Assembly (NCBI RefSeq): GCF_026011715.1
Contig: NZ_BRVM01000009.1
Span: forward strand, 62,001-126,000
Source: Cytobacillus sp. NCCP-133
GTDB taxonomy: Bacteria; Bacillota; Bacilli; Bacillales; Cytobacillaceae
Reading direction: 5' to 3'
DNA: 64,000 nucleotides
The notes beneath the pieces are model-generated. The model saw nothing but the letters and a program-made list of their open reading frames with translations, was not told the DNA's origin and made no database searches. The translations under genes and the position numbers were made by a program. Shown here piece after piece: positions 25,601 to 34,733 of the stretch. How positions within the stretch are numbered: position 1 is the first letter of the stretch; the number at the start of each line of letters is the position of its first letter.

Positions 25601-27118
25601 CGTCTTACTGTCAGGTACAGCCATTTCTGTTCCGTAAATATTGTCTATAAACTCTTTCGGCATCGGCTTCGTCAGCAAAGTGACCAAAATCATAACAGGG
25701 GCCGCAGCTAAAATCGAGTAGCCGGAAGCTGCGAAAGGATTTGTGATGGCTTCAAGGCCTGGAATCCATCCCATATACAGCACCGCATAACTGATTACAC
25801 CCACACAAAAAGAAGAGATGGCCCCTTGTTTGTTGGCGCGCTTCCACAGAGCTCCAATTGCAAGCGGACCCGCAAGACCCGATACCATTCCTCCAACACC
25901 AATCCATAAGAACATGGCTAGAGATTGAGGAGGATTATACGCAAGGAGAATTCCCAAACCAAGACAAGCAACAACCGCGACCCGGCCAATGATTAAGGAG
26001 TTCCTTTCCACCTTCTCTTTATCCGGATTGTTTTTCGCAAATGTTTTACGGTAAAGGTCATTGGCGAAAATTTGCGAGAATGAAACGACCAAGCCATCAC
26101 CTGTAGAAAGAATGGCCGATAACACGACAACGGCCATCAGTGCTGCAGCAAATGGCGGGAACACTTCAATAAACAAGGCCGGTATGACGGCGTCTGAACT
26201 TTCCAGCGTACCCGGAATAACGGCTGCACCCAGAAGTCCGCCAAGTGCCATCATTGGCAAGAGAGCACCACCAACGATACAAAAGCTTAAGAACACCTTC
26301 ATTTGCTTTCCATTTTTAAGAGCGAAGAACTTGTTCCCGATATGCGGCAGCACGCCGAAAGGAATATGGGCGATTAAAATAAGGAACACAAGCCATGCAC
26401 TGCCATAAGTATTATGCCCTTCAATAAACAGTGTGTCCCATCCGCCCTGAGGATTTTTGGCTGTGATTGCATCATTAACAGCAGTAACTCCGCCATCTAC
26501 GCCAAATCCGGTAAAAAACATAACCGTGATCATCACGGCAATTATTAACATGAGGAAGCCTTGAACAGCATCCGTTAAAATATCAGAATGCGATCCGCCG
26601 AGCACCAGATAAATGCCCAGGACAATAGCTGTCAGCCAAAGCCCCGCTTGATAGCTTAAACCCATCATCGTTTGGAACATCAATGCGGCTGCGACCAGCT
26701 GGGAAACAATATAGAAAATAAGAAGTAAAGAGAGCAGCGCCAGCCCGACCCGCAGAAATTCACTGTTAAAACGTTCCCCAACAATCTCGGGAATGGTGCG
26801 GTTGCTAAATTTGTCGCCCATTTGCTTAACCATTTTCGCTGTTAAAAGCATCCCTCCATAGATGCCTATCGGATAGATCATCGGATACCATAAGCTTGGG
26901 AAACCTGAGGTATAGGCAGTACCTGGAATCCCCATAAATGTGGCACCTGATGCAGTTGTAGCACAGACTGCAAGCCCCAGTGCAATTGGGCCGTAGCTTG
27001 AGCGTGCCGTTGCAAAGTCATCTGCGTTTTTTGTTTTCTTCATTCCTGCATAGCCGAGATAAAGCATCAGCCCAATAAAGAACACCATTAATATCCATGA
27101 CCAAGCGATTACTGACAT
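25589..27118 (-). CDS. Sodium:solute symporter (SSS family)
   Basis: Na+-coupled importer with about 13 TM helices, 509 aa. SSS signatures: FATARSSYGPIALGLAVCATTASGATFMGIPG, GGSHSDILTDAVQGFLM, and AVVVLSAILSTGDGLVVSFSQIFANDLYRK. The TASGATFMGIPG sequence resembles monocarboxylate or pantothenate symporters (PanF/MctP-like). ATG follows AAGGGGGTCTGTTT. A 31-aa membrane peptide is encoded 23 nt upstream. The cluster with ALDH and ADH suggests an organic acid or alcohol-derived acid as substrate. Confidence 0.9.
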   Translation of the reverse strand: MSVIAWSWILMVFFIGLMLYLGYAGMKKTKNADDFATARSSYGPIALGLAVCATTASGATFMGIPGTAYTSGFPSLWYPMIYPIGIYGGMLLTAKMVKQMGDKFSNRTIPEIVGERFNSEFLRVGLALLSLLLIFYIVSQLVAAALMFQTMMGLSYQAGLWLTAIVLGIYLVLGGSHSDILTDAVQGFLMLIIAVMITVMFFTGFGVDGGVTAVNDAITAKNPQGGWDTLFIEGHNTYGSAWLVFLILIAHIPFGVLPHIGNKFFALKNGKQMKVFLSFCIVGGALLPMMALGGLLGAAVIPGTLESSDAVIPALFIEVFPPFAAALMAVVVLSAILSTGDGLVVSFSQIFANDLYRKTFAKNNPDKEKVERNSLIIGRVAVVACLGLGILLAYNPPQSLAMFLWIGVGGMVSGLAGPLAIGALWKRANKQGAISSFCVGVISYAVLYMGWIPGLEAITNPFAASGYSILAAAPVMILVTLLTKPMPKEFIDNIYGTEMAVPDSKTISH

Positions 27119-27141
27119 AAACAGACCCCCTTAATGAATCA

Positions 27142-27237
27142 TTAATCGATTTTAAACATATCCGTTTTAAAAATTAGAAAGCCCAGGACTACCCAGGAAC
27201 CCAAAATATATATGGCACCGTAATGCAACACAGTCAT
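27142..27237 (-). CDS. Symporter small accessory protein (31 aa)
   Basis: A complete mini-gene: GGGGAGGTGAAAAT then ATG, 31 codons and TAA, giving one membrane helix (HYGAIYILGSWVVLGFLIFK). It ends 23 nt before the SSS symporter ATG. Short single-helix peptides in this position are known companions of SSS symporters (annotated as symporter small accessory protein). It is too short for ordinary ORF calling. Confidence 0.7.
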   Translation of the reverse strand: MTVLHYGAIYILGSWVVLGFLIFKTDMFKID

Positions 27238-27285
27238 ATTTTCACCTCCCCAAAAAGGGTAAAAATGACAACGCTTTCAAAATAA

Positions 27286-27870
27286 TCAGCTATTGCGTTT
27301 TGCCATACTCTCCAGCCACGAATACAATTCCTTCATTTTTCGGGCTTCGGCCGTAACTCCGGTTAATGCTTCGGTTACCATTAACGTTTGCTTGCCTCGT
27401 GAACACTCATAGAAAACATGATACGGCAGATAAATCCTTTCCTTCCGGTTTAAATGATAAATAGGCAGCTTTACTGGCCGCATTGACTTAAAAACGTAGT
27501 TTTCAAGTGCCCGCCTGCATTCATCGTCGGCTGACTCTTTTGCAACCCTAATCGGCAGGCAGTTCTCCGGTTCAGCCTGCACGCTTTCACCATCAGGCCA
27601 AATATCGGTTTGCGCCGCAACATTCGTCAAGCCGTTTACACCAATGCGAATAAGGGCTTTTCCGTCCCTAAACATAAATCTGGGAACGGTAACCTTCCAT
27701 TCATAAAACATATAAGGATAATAAAAAGTAAACACCGGATCGGCACGCTGACCGGCTGAGGAACTAAATAGCGTCCTTTTTCCCGGCTTCTTTATGATGT
27801 CTTCAAGAGTCAGCCCCCCCTTCGCGGCCTGAATCGCAATGGAAGATACATTTTTAATAGCCTGGGTCAT
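27286..27870 (-). CDS. Hypothetical protein in the ADH/ALDH/symporter cluster (194 aa)
   Basis: Soluble, no signal peptide. I do not recognise the family. It has an aromatic-rich middle (DPVFTFYYPYMFYEWKVTVP) and a basic stretch (PVKLPIYHLNRKERIYLPYH). ATG follows AAGGAGGCTAGACG, an excellent site, so it is real. It lies between an ALDH and the symporter peptide on the same strand, 48 nt from the latter, which suggests a joint transcript. It may bind a ligand or act as an accessory of the oxidation pathway; that is speculation. Confidence 0.7.
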   Translation of the reverse strand: MTQAIKNVSSIAIQAAKGGLTLEDIIKKPGKRTLFSSSAGQRADPVFTFYYPYMFYEWKVTVPRFMFRDGKALIRIGVNGLTNVAAQTDIWPDGESVQAEPENCLPIRVAKESADDECRRALENYVFKSMRPVKLPIYHLNRKERIYLPYHVFYECSRGKQTLMVTEALTGVTAEARKMKELYSWLESMAKRNS

Positions 27871-28147
27871 CGTCTAGCCTCCTTCGAAAAAATATCTTTT
27901 GCCCTGATAAGTTGGTTTCCGCTAGAGGCAGTATGTGAATCGCGGGCGGTGCGGGAGCCACTTTGGCGCATAACGCGCCTGTTGGGACTCCTTTTTTTCC
28001 GCACTGCCGCAGGACATTGCATGTTCTCCCTTTGATTCGGCACTCCCGCAGGACATTGATTCACCATGCCTGAAAGTGCGAATTCATTTTTCCAGAAGCC
28101 CTCCATTTCCGCTTCAACCAACGGAACTCCATGCGTTTTAAAACAAC
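27871..28147. repeat. Repeat-rich spacer (CCGCAGGACATTG family)
   Basis: Two copies of a short unit (ACTGCCGCAGGACATTG at 28003-28019; ACTCCCGCAGGACATTG at 28042-28058) with related copies at 31523-31545 (CTCCCGCTAGACATTGAATCG). An 84-codon open frame over it has a repetitive, low-complexity composition and no ribosome site, so I do not call it a gene. Confidence 0.5.
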
Positions 28148-29587
28148 CTATAAATTAATGATGACAGTTTTCAGAAAAGTCATCTCTTCAATCGCATAAC
28201 GCGGACCTTCTTTACCGATGCCACTATCCTTAATTCCGCCGTATGGCATAGCATCCGCCCTGAACGTGGAAGCATCATTGATAATGACTCCGCCCGTTCT
28301 AAACTTTTTAACTGCCTTCATGGCTGTATTGATGTTGGTTGTAAAAATCCCCGACTGGAGACCATAGTTCGAATGGTTGGCCTGCTCGATGGCATCATCA
28401 ATATCCTCAAAAGGCATCACCGTTATAACTGGTCCGAAAATTTCCTGGCAGACCACTTTCATCTCATGGTTCACATCGCTTAAGATCGTTGGCGTTATAA
28501 TCGCCCCATCCTGTTTTCCGCCGATGACCACTTTGGCCCCCTGCGAAACAGCTTCATTGATCCACGCCATCACACGATCCGCTTCTTTTTTACTGATCAG
28601 CGGCCCAATATTTGTTTCTGCATCAAGCGGATTACCTATCTTTAACAGCTCTGTTTCGGCTTTTAGCTTATCAAGGAATTGGTCATATACCTGTGAATGA
28701 ACCAAGATGCGCTGAACAGAAATACAAGCCTGGCCTGCTGTATTGAAGCCTTTTAGCACACACATTTTTGCAGCCAGATCCAGGTCTGCGTCATGGTGAA
28801 CGATATTAGGGGAGTTATTTCCAAGTTCAAGCGAGACAGGGCGCAGTCCGCTGTTTTCCTTAATGTGGCGGCCAACTTCTGCACTTCCGGTAAACGTATA
28901 TTTGGCAATTCGCTCATCCTCAAGCAGCCACTGGCCGACCTCCGATCCTGAACCGCAGACAAGGTTTATATAGCCGGAAGGCAGCCCTGCTTCTTGTAAA
29001 ATATCAATTAAATGATAAGCGGAAGTCGCCGTATTGGAAGCCGGCTTCCATACAACCGTATTGCCGGAAGCAATCGCTGGGCCGACCTTATGGCAGGCTA
29101 GGTTAAACGGAAAGTTAAATGGAGTAATCGCCCCTATGACCCCAAGCGGTGCCCGGACTGCATAGCCCATGCGATTTTCCGCCCCGGGGCTTGCCGAAAT
29201 TGGAATCACTTCTCCGTCAATCCGTTTGGCTTCCTCTGAAGATAAAGTGAGCGTCTGGATGGCGCGGTCTACTTCTCCCCGGGCGTCGGTAATGGTTTTC
29301 CCGACTTCCCTTGATAATGTAAGAGCCACTTTTTCTTTTCGCTCCTTTAAAATCTCAGCAGCACGCTTCAGAATTTCATACCGCTGATAAGGAGTCAGCT
29401 GATCTTGATCAAAGGTTTTTTGAGCAATCGATACCGCCTGATGAATATGCTCCTTGCTCGCCTTTGCCACATTGGCAATCACTTCACCAGTGTATTTATC
29501 CAGTACAGCAAACTCTGAATCTGTGAAAATTTCCTGGCCTCCAATGATTAGGCCTTTTCTTTCTGCTGTTGTTTGATCTGTTGGCAT
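28148..29587 (-). CDS. Aldehyde dehydrogenase (lactaldehyde/succinate-semialdehyde type)
   Basis: 479-aa NAD(P) ALDH. Motifs: ITPFNFPFNLACHKVGPAIASGN, FTGSAEVGRHIKE, VSLELGNNSPNI (E, with LGNN instead of LGGK) and GQACISVQRI with nucleophile C288. The -FNFPFNL and SVQRI features recall the GabD/glyceraldehyde-3-phosphate (YwdH/YcbD) and lactaldehyde groups. Start ATG after AAGGGGGAATTCGT. It probably oxidises the aldehyde formed by the Zn-ADH encoded upstream. Confidence 0.9.
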   Translation of the reverse strand: MPTDQTTAERKGLIIGGQEIFTDSEFAVLDKYTGEVIANVAKASKEHIHQAVSIAQKTFDQDQLTPYQRYEILKRAAEILKERKEKVALTLSREVGKTITDARGEVDRAIQTLTLSSEEAKRIDGEVIPISASPGAENRMGYAVRAPLGVIGAITPFNFPFNLACHKVGPAIASGNTVVWKPASNTATSAYHLIDILQEAGLPSGYINLVCGSGSEVGQWLLEDERIAKYTFTGSAEVGRHIKENSGLRPVSLELGNNSPNIVHHDADLDLAAKMCVLKGFNTAGQACISVQRILVHSQVYDQFLDKLKAETELLKIGNPLDAETNIGPLISKKEADRVMAWINEAVSQGAKVVIGGKQDGAIITPTILSDVNHEMKVVCQEIFGPVITVMPFEDIDDAIEQANHSNYGLQSGIFTTNINTAMKAVKKFRTGGVIINDASTFRADAMPYGGIKDSGIGKEGPRYAIEEMTFLKTVIINL

Positions 29588-29718
29588 ACGAATTCCCCCT
29601 TAAATAGTAAATAATTTAAGCTCAGTGATTTCCGCTCCGCATACTGGGTTTCCGCGGGCTGTCAGGAAGTCCCTTGGCGTCTTCTTGCACCAGCAGAGTC
29701 TCCCTTTCCAGCCTCAGA

Positions 29719-29870
29719 CGACCTTTTTCCTCTGGCTCGCTTCTTTTACGGCTTCATGAACCCTTCATGGCGACCTTTTTCCTCTGGCTCGCTTCTTTTG
29801 AGGCTTCATGAGCGCTTCATGGCGACCTTTTTCCTCTGGCCTACTTTAGTTGCGGCTTCTTGAGGGTTGC
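29719..29870. repeat. 52-bp tandem repeat in the ADH-ALDH spacer
   Basis: The block CGACCTTTTTCCTCTGGC begins at 29719, 29771 and 29823, exactly 52 nt apart, with the third copy diverging after 25 nt. It includes GGCTTCATGA..CTTCATGG short repeats. The rest of 29588-30019 holds GC-rich, non-coding sequence without a promoter that I can recognise. Confidence 0.75.
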
Positions 29871-30019
29871 CACTTCCAATGCACATTGAATCGGCACCCT
29901 TGAATAAACCGCAGCAGCTGAAGAAAGCGGATTCATTTTTTAGCACTTACACGCCTCCCGCTGCAATTAACGGTGCTAAAACCAATGGCAGCGCAGCTTA
30001 AGCGGATTCTATTACTCTC

Positions 30020-31126
30020 TTACTTTTCTGCTCCTACCACAACCGGAAGCACAATAGAAGCACGTGTTACTTCCCTCGAAGCTGACTTATCCAGTGCCTC
30101 CTGGATATTTTCAAATTCAAATTCGCCATCCATCATATGGGCAAACGGATATTTGTCGATATTCTTGGACATGAATTGCAGCGCCTTCTCCAAATACCAA
30201 GGATCATAGCGAACAATTGCCTTGATTTCGATTGATTTGCGTGTCAGGAAGCCAGGATCAAAGTCCGTGTACTTACCTGGGGATACGTTACCAATCGTTA
30301 CATATTTACCGCCGCTTCGAACCAGATGGATTCCTTCATGGAAGGCAGCTGGAACACCGCTTAACTCGATTCCTACATCAGCACCAAGTCCATTTGTCAG
30401 CTCGCGGACAGCTGCTGCCCTTTTTTCCGTTGTATCGTATTCCGCTATGCTAATCGTATGGTCCGCACCGAATTTTTTAGCCATTTCCAATCTGGACTCT
30501 ACCGCATCAATAATAATGACAGTGGCTCCTTTTTCCTTTGCAACAGCTGTTGCGTTTAATCCCAGGCCGCCGGCACCCTGAATGACAAGCGTATCGCCAT
30601 AGGAGATGCCGGACTTATCAAGGCCGAAGTACACCTGTGACAGAGCACAGTTTGCACTGGCTGCCGCAATATCAGGCACATTGTCCGGAACTTTATAAAA
30701 GAACATATCCGGGTGGATATAATAATGGGAAGCAAAAGTTCCATGGAAATGAGGCGATTCCTCCGGATCTTTATTCCAGAAATTATAGGCGTTTTCACAA
30801 AGGTGGAAATGCCCCTTCAAACACATATTGCATTTCCGGCAGGTAACATAATAAACCGTTGCAACCCGATCGCCCTCTTTAATCGGGCGTCCCGCAAAGT
30901 CGGTCGTGACACCTTCGCCAAGCTTCTCTACAACCCCTACCATTTCATGGCCCAACACACCTTTTCTCTTCGTAGGATGCTCACCGCGCCAAATATGCAG
31001 TTCAGATCCGCAAACATTTGTACGAGTGACACGCAGCAATACCGCTCCTTTGTCCGGCTCAGGCAAATCAAATTCGCGAAACTCCATTTTCAACGGCTCA
31101 ACCATTACAGCAACTTTCCCTTTCAT
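30020..31126 (-). CDS. Zinc-dependent medium-chain alcohol dehydrogenase
   Basis: NAD(P)-linked MDR oxidoreductase, 368 aa. Catalytic zinc ligands in NVCGSELH and GHEMVG, structural zinc cysteines in CRKCNMCLKGHFHLC, and Rossmann motif GAGGLGLNATAVAKEKGATVIIIDA. I use ATG 31126 (AAGGGGATTTATTG upstream) rather than 31144. It is driven by a predicted sigma-54 promoter and three upstream sites. The pair ADH + ALDH suggests oxidation of an alcohol to the acid; the symporter may import a related compound. The alcohol is unknown. Confidence 0.9.
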   Translation of the reverse strand: MKGKVAVMVEPLKMEFREFDLPEPDKGAVLLRVTRTNVCGSELHIWRGEHPTKRKGVLGHEMVGVVEKLGEGVTTDFAGRPIKEGDRVATVYYVTCRKCNMCLKGHFHLCENAYNFWNKDPEESPHFHGTFASHYYIHPDMFFYKVPDNVPDIAAASANCALSQVYFGLDKSGISYGDTLVIQGAGGLGLNATAVAKEKGATVIIIDAVESRLEMAKKFGADHTISIAEYDTTEKRAAAVRELTNGLGADVGIELSGVPAAFHEGIHLVRSGGKYVTIGNVSPGKYTDFDPGFLTRKSIEIKAIVRYDPWYLEKALQFMSKNIDKYPFAHMMDGEFEFENIQEALDKSASREVTRASIVLPVVVGAEK

Positions 31127-31174
31127 CAATAAATCCCCTTTCATCAGAAAAATTTTTAAGCTATTTTTAAAGAA

Positions 31175-31190
31175 TGCAAGTATCGTGCCA
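31175..31190 (-). promoter_or_regulatory. Sigma-54 (-24/-12) promoter of the Zn-ADH
   Basis: Minus strand TGGCAC-GATAC-TTGCA, a perfect consensus match, about 50 nt before the start codon. Confidence 0.88.
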
Positions 31191-31230
31191 ACAGGGAAAA
31201 TCAGGTTATATGGGATTTTGGATACAATTA

Positions 31231-31350
31231 ATATTGCAAAAATACAATATATTGTTAATATTCAGAATTATAAACAGGATAAAATGTTATGGTACAGGCA
31301 TTTAAATACAAAGTTGCACAAATGCAACCTGTGTTGCAAAAGTACAACAG
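31231..31350 (-). promoter_or_regulatory. Three activator sites (TTGCA-N4-TRCAA) upstream of the Zn-ADH
   Basis: Inverted repeats ATTGCA-AAAA-TACAAT (31233-31248), GTTGCA-CAAA-TGCAAC (31313-31328) and GTTGCA-AAAG-TACAAC (31333-31348). The last two are exactly 20 bp apart. They differ from the sites of the other two sigma-54 operons here, so a different activator is expected, and none with matching position is in the window. Confidence 0.75.
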
Positions 31351-31379
31351 CCTACGCCAATGGATCCCAGGCCATTAAA

Positions 31380-31735
31380 GCAAAATGACATACAGCTAAT
31401 TATCTATTTTTATAAGCAATGATATTTTGTCTGTTGATTTCCGCTAAAAAAACTCAAGCTGCAGCGGGCGAACAGAAGCCCCTCCTTGCACTCGAGCCTG
31501 CGGGATCTCCCTTAATCATGCGCCTCCCGCTAGACATTGAATCGCATCATCGAATAACCTCCACATGAATAAGGCACTTTCACGGGATTAGCGTCTTCCA
31601 CTCTCAGCAGACCACTAAAATCAACATTGTACTTTAACAAAGCCAATATAAAAAAGAGAAGTTCCTCAACGAAGCCGCTGAAAAAGTGTTCACTTTGAGT
31701 AATTAGCCAGCACTTTCATCAACATACAGCAAATA
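31380..31735. other. Spacer between Zn-ADH regulatory region and mmsA terminator
   Basis: No gene. Contains short GC-rich repeat units (CTCCCGCTAGACATTGAATCG near 31523) related to 27871-28147. A dispersed motif of the CACCACCCG family lies further on, minus strand, at 31828-31858. Confidence 0.4.
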
Positions 31736-31738
31736 AAA

Positions 31739-31780
31739 GAAGTTGATTACCTACATATAGTAGGTAGTCAACTTCTTTTT
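31739..31780. terminator. Bidirectional terminator after mmsA
   Basis: GAAGTTGATTACCTAC-atata-GTAGGTAGTCAACTTC, a 16-bp stem with a single G-U pair, flanked by T-run on the plus strand and TTTTATTT on the minus strand. Confidence 0.8.
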
Positions 31781-31861
31781 TCTCTTTAAATGGACTTTTT
31801 CAGTGCCCTCGCCTCAACACTTCTCTTTTTCGACAAAACCCAGGCGGTACCTGGTACTCAT

Positions 31862-33322
31862 TTATGACCAGCGGGCAGTCAGCATCTTCCTTCTTGTGTA
31901 GAATTCCACGCCGTCTGTTCCATTGGCATGAAGGTCTCCGTAGAAGGAGTTTTTCCAGCCGGAGAATGGGAAGAAGGCCATTGGCGCTGGGACGCCGATG
32001 TTAACACCGAGCATGCCGACTTCGATGTTTTCTCTGAAGTAGCGGACACTGCTTCCGCTTTGTGTGAATAGGCATGCGCCGTTTCCGAAATCGGATTTGT
32101 TTGTAAGCTCAATCGCTTCTTCCAGGCTCTTCACTCGTACAATGGAAAGAACCGGAGCAAAGATTTCTTCTTTCCAGATTTTCATGGATGGATCCACATT
32201 GTCAAAGATCGTTGGCCCGATGAAGTATCCGTTTTCGTGGTAAGCTTCGTCTTTACGGCCATCGCGGACAAGGGAAGCTCCTTCTTTTTCGCCAATTTCA
32301 ATATAATGGCTTGTGCGCTCCTTGTTTTCCTGGCGGATAACCGGCCCAAGGAACACATCCTCATCCAAACCGTTTCCAATTGTCAGCTGGTTCGCCTGCT
32401 CATTCAATTTCGCCACTAGCTCGTCAGCAATGGAATCAACAGCTACCACAACGGAGCAGGCCATACATCTTTCGCCCGCTGATCCGTAAGCGGCAGCAAT
32501 AATTTCCTTAACCGACTCATTAAGCTCTGCATCAGGCATAACGATCGAGTGGTTCTTTGCACCCGCAAGCGCCTGAACGCGTTTGCCGTTTGCCGCTGCA
32601 GACTTGTAGATATACTCGGCAACAGGCTGGGATCCAACGAAAGAAATAGCCGGTACATCTTTATGGTCAATCAGGCTGTTTACCACGTCATGGGCACCAT
32701 GAACAATGTTGAATACTCCTGCTGGAAGACCTGCTTCTGTGAAAAGCTCTGCCAGGCGGTTAGCCAGAAGTGGGGTTCTTTCAGATGGCTTTAAAACGAA
32801 TGTGTTTCCGCACGCAATCGCAAGCGGGAACATCCAGCAAGGAACCATCATTGGGAAGTTGAAAGGCGTAATCCCGCCAATGACGCCGACAGGATAGCGG
32901 TACATGCCGGATTCAATATTCGTCGCAATGTCCGGAAGCTGCTTGCCCATCATAAGGGATGGAGCGCCTGCAGCGAATTCCACACATTCAATACCGCGCT
33001 GAACCTCACCGTAAGCTTCTTTATAGTTCTTTCCGTTTTCCTGCGTAATCAGCTTCGCAAGCTCATCCCAGTTATCGACTAAAAGCTGCTGATATTTAAA
33101 AAGAATTCTGGCTCTCTTTGGAACCGGCGTTTTGCTCCATGTTTTAAAAGCTTCCTTCGCTGCCTGAACCGCATGATCGACATCCTCGCGAGTGGAAATC
33201 GGTGTGCGTGCAAGCTCTTCCCCAGTTGCAGGGTTTGGAACCATTTCGAATTTTTCCGTATTTGCATCTACCCATTCACCATTGATATAGTTCTTTAATA
33301 CCCTTGTTGTTGTCGTTGTCAT
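31862..33322 (-). CDS. mmsA: CoA-acylating methylmalonate-semialdehyde dehydrogenase
   Basis: Oxidatively decarboxylates (methyl)malonate semialdehyde to propionyl- or acetyl-CoA with NAD+ and CoA. 486 aa, close to IolA/Mms[63 protein letters not shown] (the MmsA version of the ELGGK motif, lacking the usual base E), [13 protein letters not shown] with C286. ATG after AAAGGAGTTTTTACTG. Last gene of the Fe-ADH operon; no myo-inositol gene is nearby, so it acts on semialdehyde produced by that ADH. Confidence 0.93.
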   Translation of the reverse strand: MTTTTTRVLKNYINGEWVDANTEKFEMVPNPATGEELARTPISTREDVDHAVQAAKEAFKTWSKTPVPKRARILFKYQQLLVDNWDELAKLITQENGKNYKEAYGEVQRGIECVEFAAGAPSLMMGKQLPDIATNIESGMYRYPVGVIGGITPFNFPMMVPCWMFPLAIACGNTFVLKPSERTPLLANRLAELFTEAGLPAGVFNIVHGAHDVVNSLIDHKDVPAISFVGSQPVAEYIYKSAAANGKRVQALAGAKNHSIVMPDAELNESVKEIIAAAYGSAGERCMACSVVVAVDSIADELVAKLNEQANQLTIGNGLDEDVFLGPVIRQENKERTSHYIEIGEKEGASLVRDGRKDEAYHENGYFIGPTIFDNVDPSMKIWKEEIFAPVLSIVRVKSLEEAIELTNKSDFGNGACLFTQSGSSVRYFRENIEVGMLGVNIGVPAPMAFFPFSGWKNSFYGDLHANGTDGVEFYTRRKMLTARWS

Positions 33323-33368
33323 CAGTAAAAACTCCTTTCAAAATTAGAAATCTATTAAACTCGGACTT

Positions 33369-34718
33369 TTAAAAAATCGAATATAAGATGACTGCCAGGA
33401 TTAATACAACCGTTGGCATGGCCACACTCAGGATAAAAATAGGCCAGTAGGCACGTTTATGGGTTTCCCCGCATATCGCCCGGATTGTCGTCACAACATA
33501 GCCATTATGCGGAAGCGAATCCAGTCCGCCTGAAGCCAGTGCTGAAATCCTGTGCATCGCGCCAGGATCCAAACCCTGTGCCATATACATTGGCGCCAGA
33601 ATCGGTAGGGCAATCCCCAAACCGCCTGATGCCGATCCGGTAATCCCGCAAATCAGCGTAACTGCTATTGCCAGGCCCATTAACGGCGGGCCCGGAATAT
33701 TGACCAGCGCATCCACAAATGTATCAAAAGCGGCGACCTGGGCAGCAACGCTTCCGAATCCAACTACAGCACACGTATTGGCAGCGGCTACTAATGCATC
33801 CTGGGCGCCCTTTGCAAGTGCTTCCCAGAATCCAGCCAAATATTTAATCATCAATACACAGGCCAAAACGATTCCGCTGGATAAAGAAATCAATGCTGCA
33901 GCTGTTGATGAAGTGAAGTTGGCAGCTGTGTTTAAAATCGCAATAACGGCCGCCAGCGGCAGGATGGCCAAAATCACATGCGGATAGTCCTTCCCAGCTG
34001 GAGCAGCATCCGGCCTTTGCATAGCCAGCTCTGAATCAAGTGCAGCTGCCGACTCTTTGGCACTGGACGGGTGATTCGGCAAGGAGAATACCTCGCCATT
34101 TTGAACCGCTTTTTTCACCATTCGGCTGAGTAAAATACCGCCTGTTACCATGATCAAAAGTGCCATTAACACCCCGATGATTCCGCCCGCTGTCGGCTTC
34201 GTTCCGAAGAACTCGGTCGGAATCAAGTTTTGAATTTCAGGTGACCCCGGTGCTGTCATCGTAAAGGAGATCGATCCGAATACCAAGGCTGCCGGGATAA
34301 ATCGATGCGGCAGATTAGCCACTTTAAATAGTGAAACAGCAATTGGATAAACGGCGAAGCCTACAACAAACAAGCTGACGCCCCCGTATGTCATGATCGC
34401 TGCTGCCGCTACGACCGCAAATACCGCTCTTGACGGGCCAAGCGTATCCTTCACCCAATTCGCAATACTGTCAGCCGCTTTGGTTACCTGCATGATTTTT
34501 CCGAAAATCGCTCCCAGCAAAAAGATCAGGAACCAGGAGTAAAAATACTTTGTAAAGCCTGTCATATAGTGCTCAGTCAGGGCGGCCTCCAGATTTAATC
34601 CCCCTGTAAGAGCTACCACAACCGCACTAATGATGGCTGCAATGATGATATTGATGCCTTTCATAGTCAAATACATTAATAGAAGCAGTGAGGCAATTAA
34701 CCCAAGCATTCCGATCAC
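33369..34718 (-). CDS. GntP-family hydroxyacid permease (1)
   Basis: Gluconate:H+ symporter family, 449 aa, about 12-14 TM. Family signatures: SWFLIFLLGAIFGKIMQ, ALVFGSISFTMTAPGSPEIQNLIPTEFFGT, LICGITGSASGGLGIALPILAP and LASGGLDSLPHNGYVVTTIRAICGETHKRAYWP. GTG start after GGGGGACATTCAG. Members carry gluconate, 3-hydroxybutyrate or other hydroxyacids. It sits between Fe-ADH and mmsA, so an importer of the acid oxidised by them is likely. A second paralogue is at 38252. Confidence 0.9.
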   Translation of the reverse strand: MIGMLGLIASLLLLMYLTMKGINIIIAAIISAVVVALTGGLNLEAALTEHYMTGFTKYFYSWFLIFLLGAIFGKIMQVTKAADSIANWVKDTLGPSRAVFAVVAAAAIMTYGGVSLFVVGFAVYPIAVSLFKVANLPHRFIPAALVFGSISFTMTAPGSPEIQNLIPTEFFGTKPTAGGIIGVLMALLIMVTGGILLSRMVKKAVQNGEVFSLPNHPSSAKESAAALDSELAMQRPDAAPAGKDYPHVILAILPLAAVIAILNTAANFTSSTAAALISLSSGIVLACVLMIKYLAGFWEALAKGAQDALVAAANTCAVVGFGSVAAQVAAFDTFVDALVNIPGPPLMGLAIAVTLICGITGSASGGLGIALPILAPMYMAQGLDPGAMHRISALASGGLDSLPHNGYVVTTIRAICGETHKRAYWPIFILSVAMPTVVLILAVILYSIF

Positions 34719-34733
34719 CTGAATGTCCCCCTA

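Noticed and set aside
27867-28121. 84-codon minus-strand frame
   Set aside because: Consists of intergenic repeat units and Arg/Ser-rich sequence, no ribosome site.
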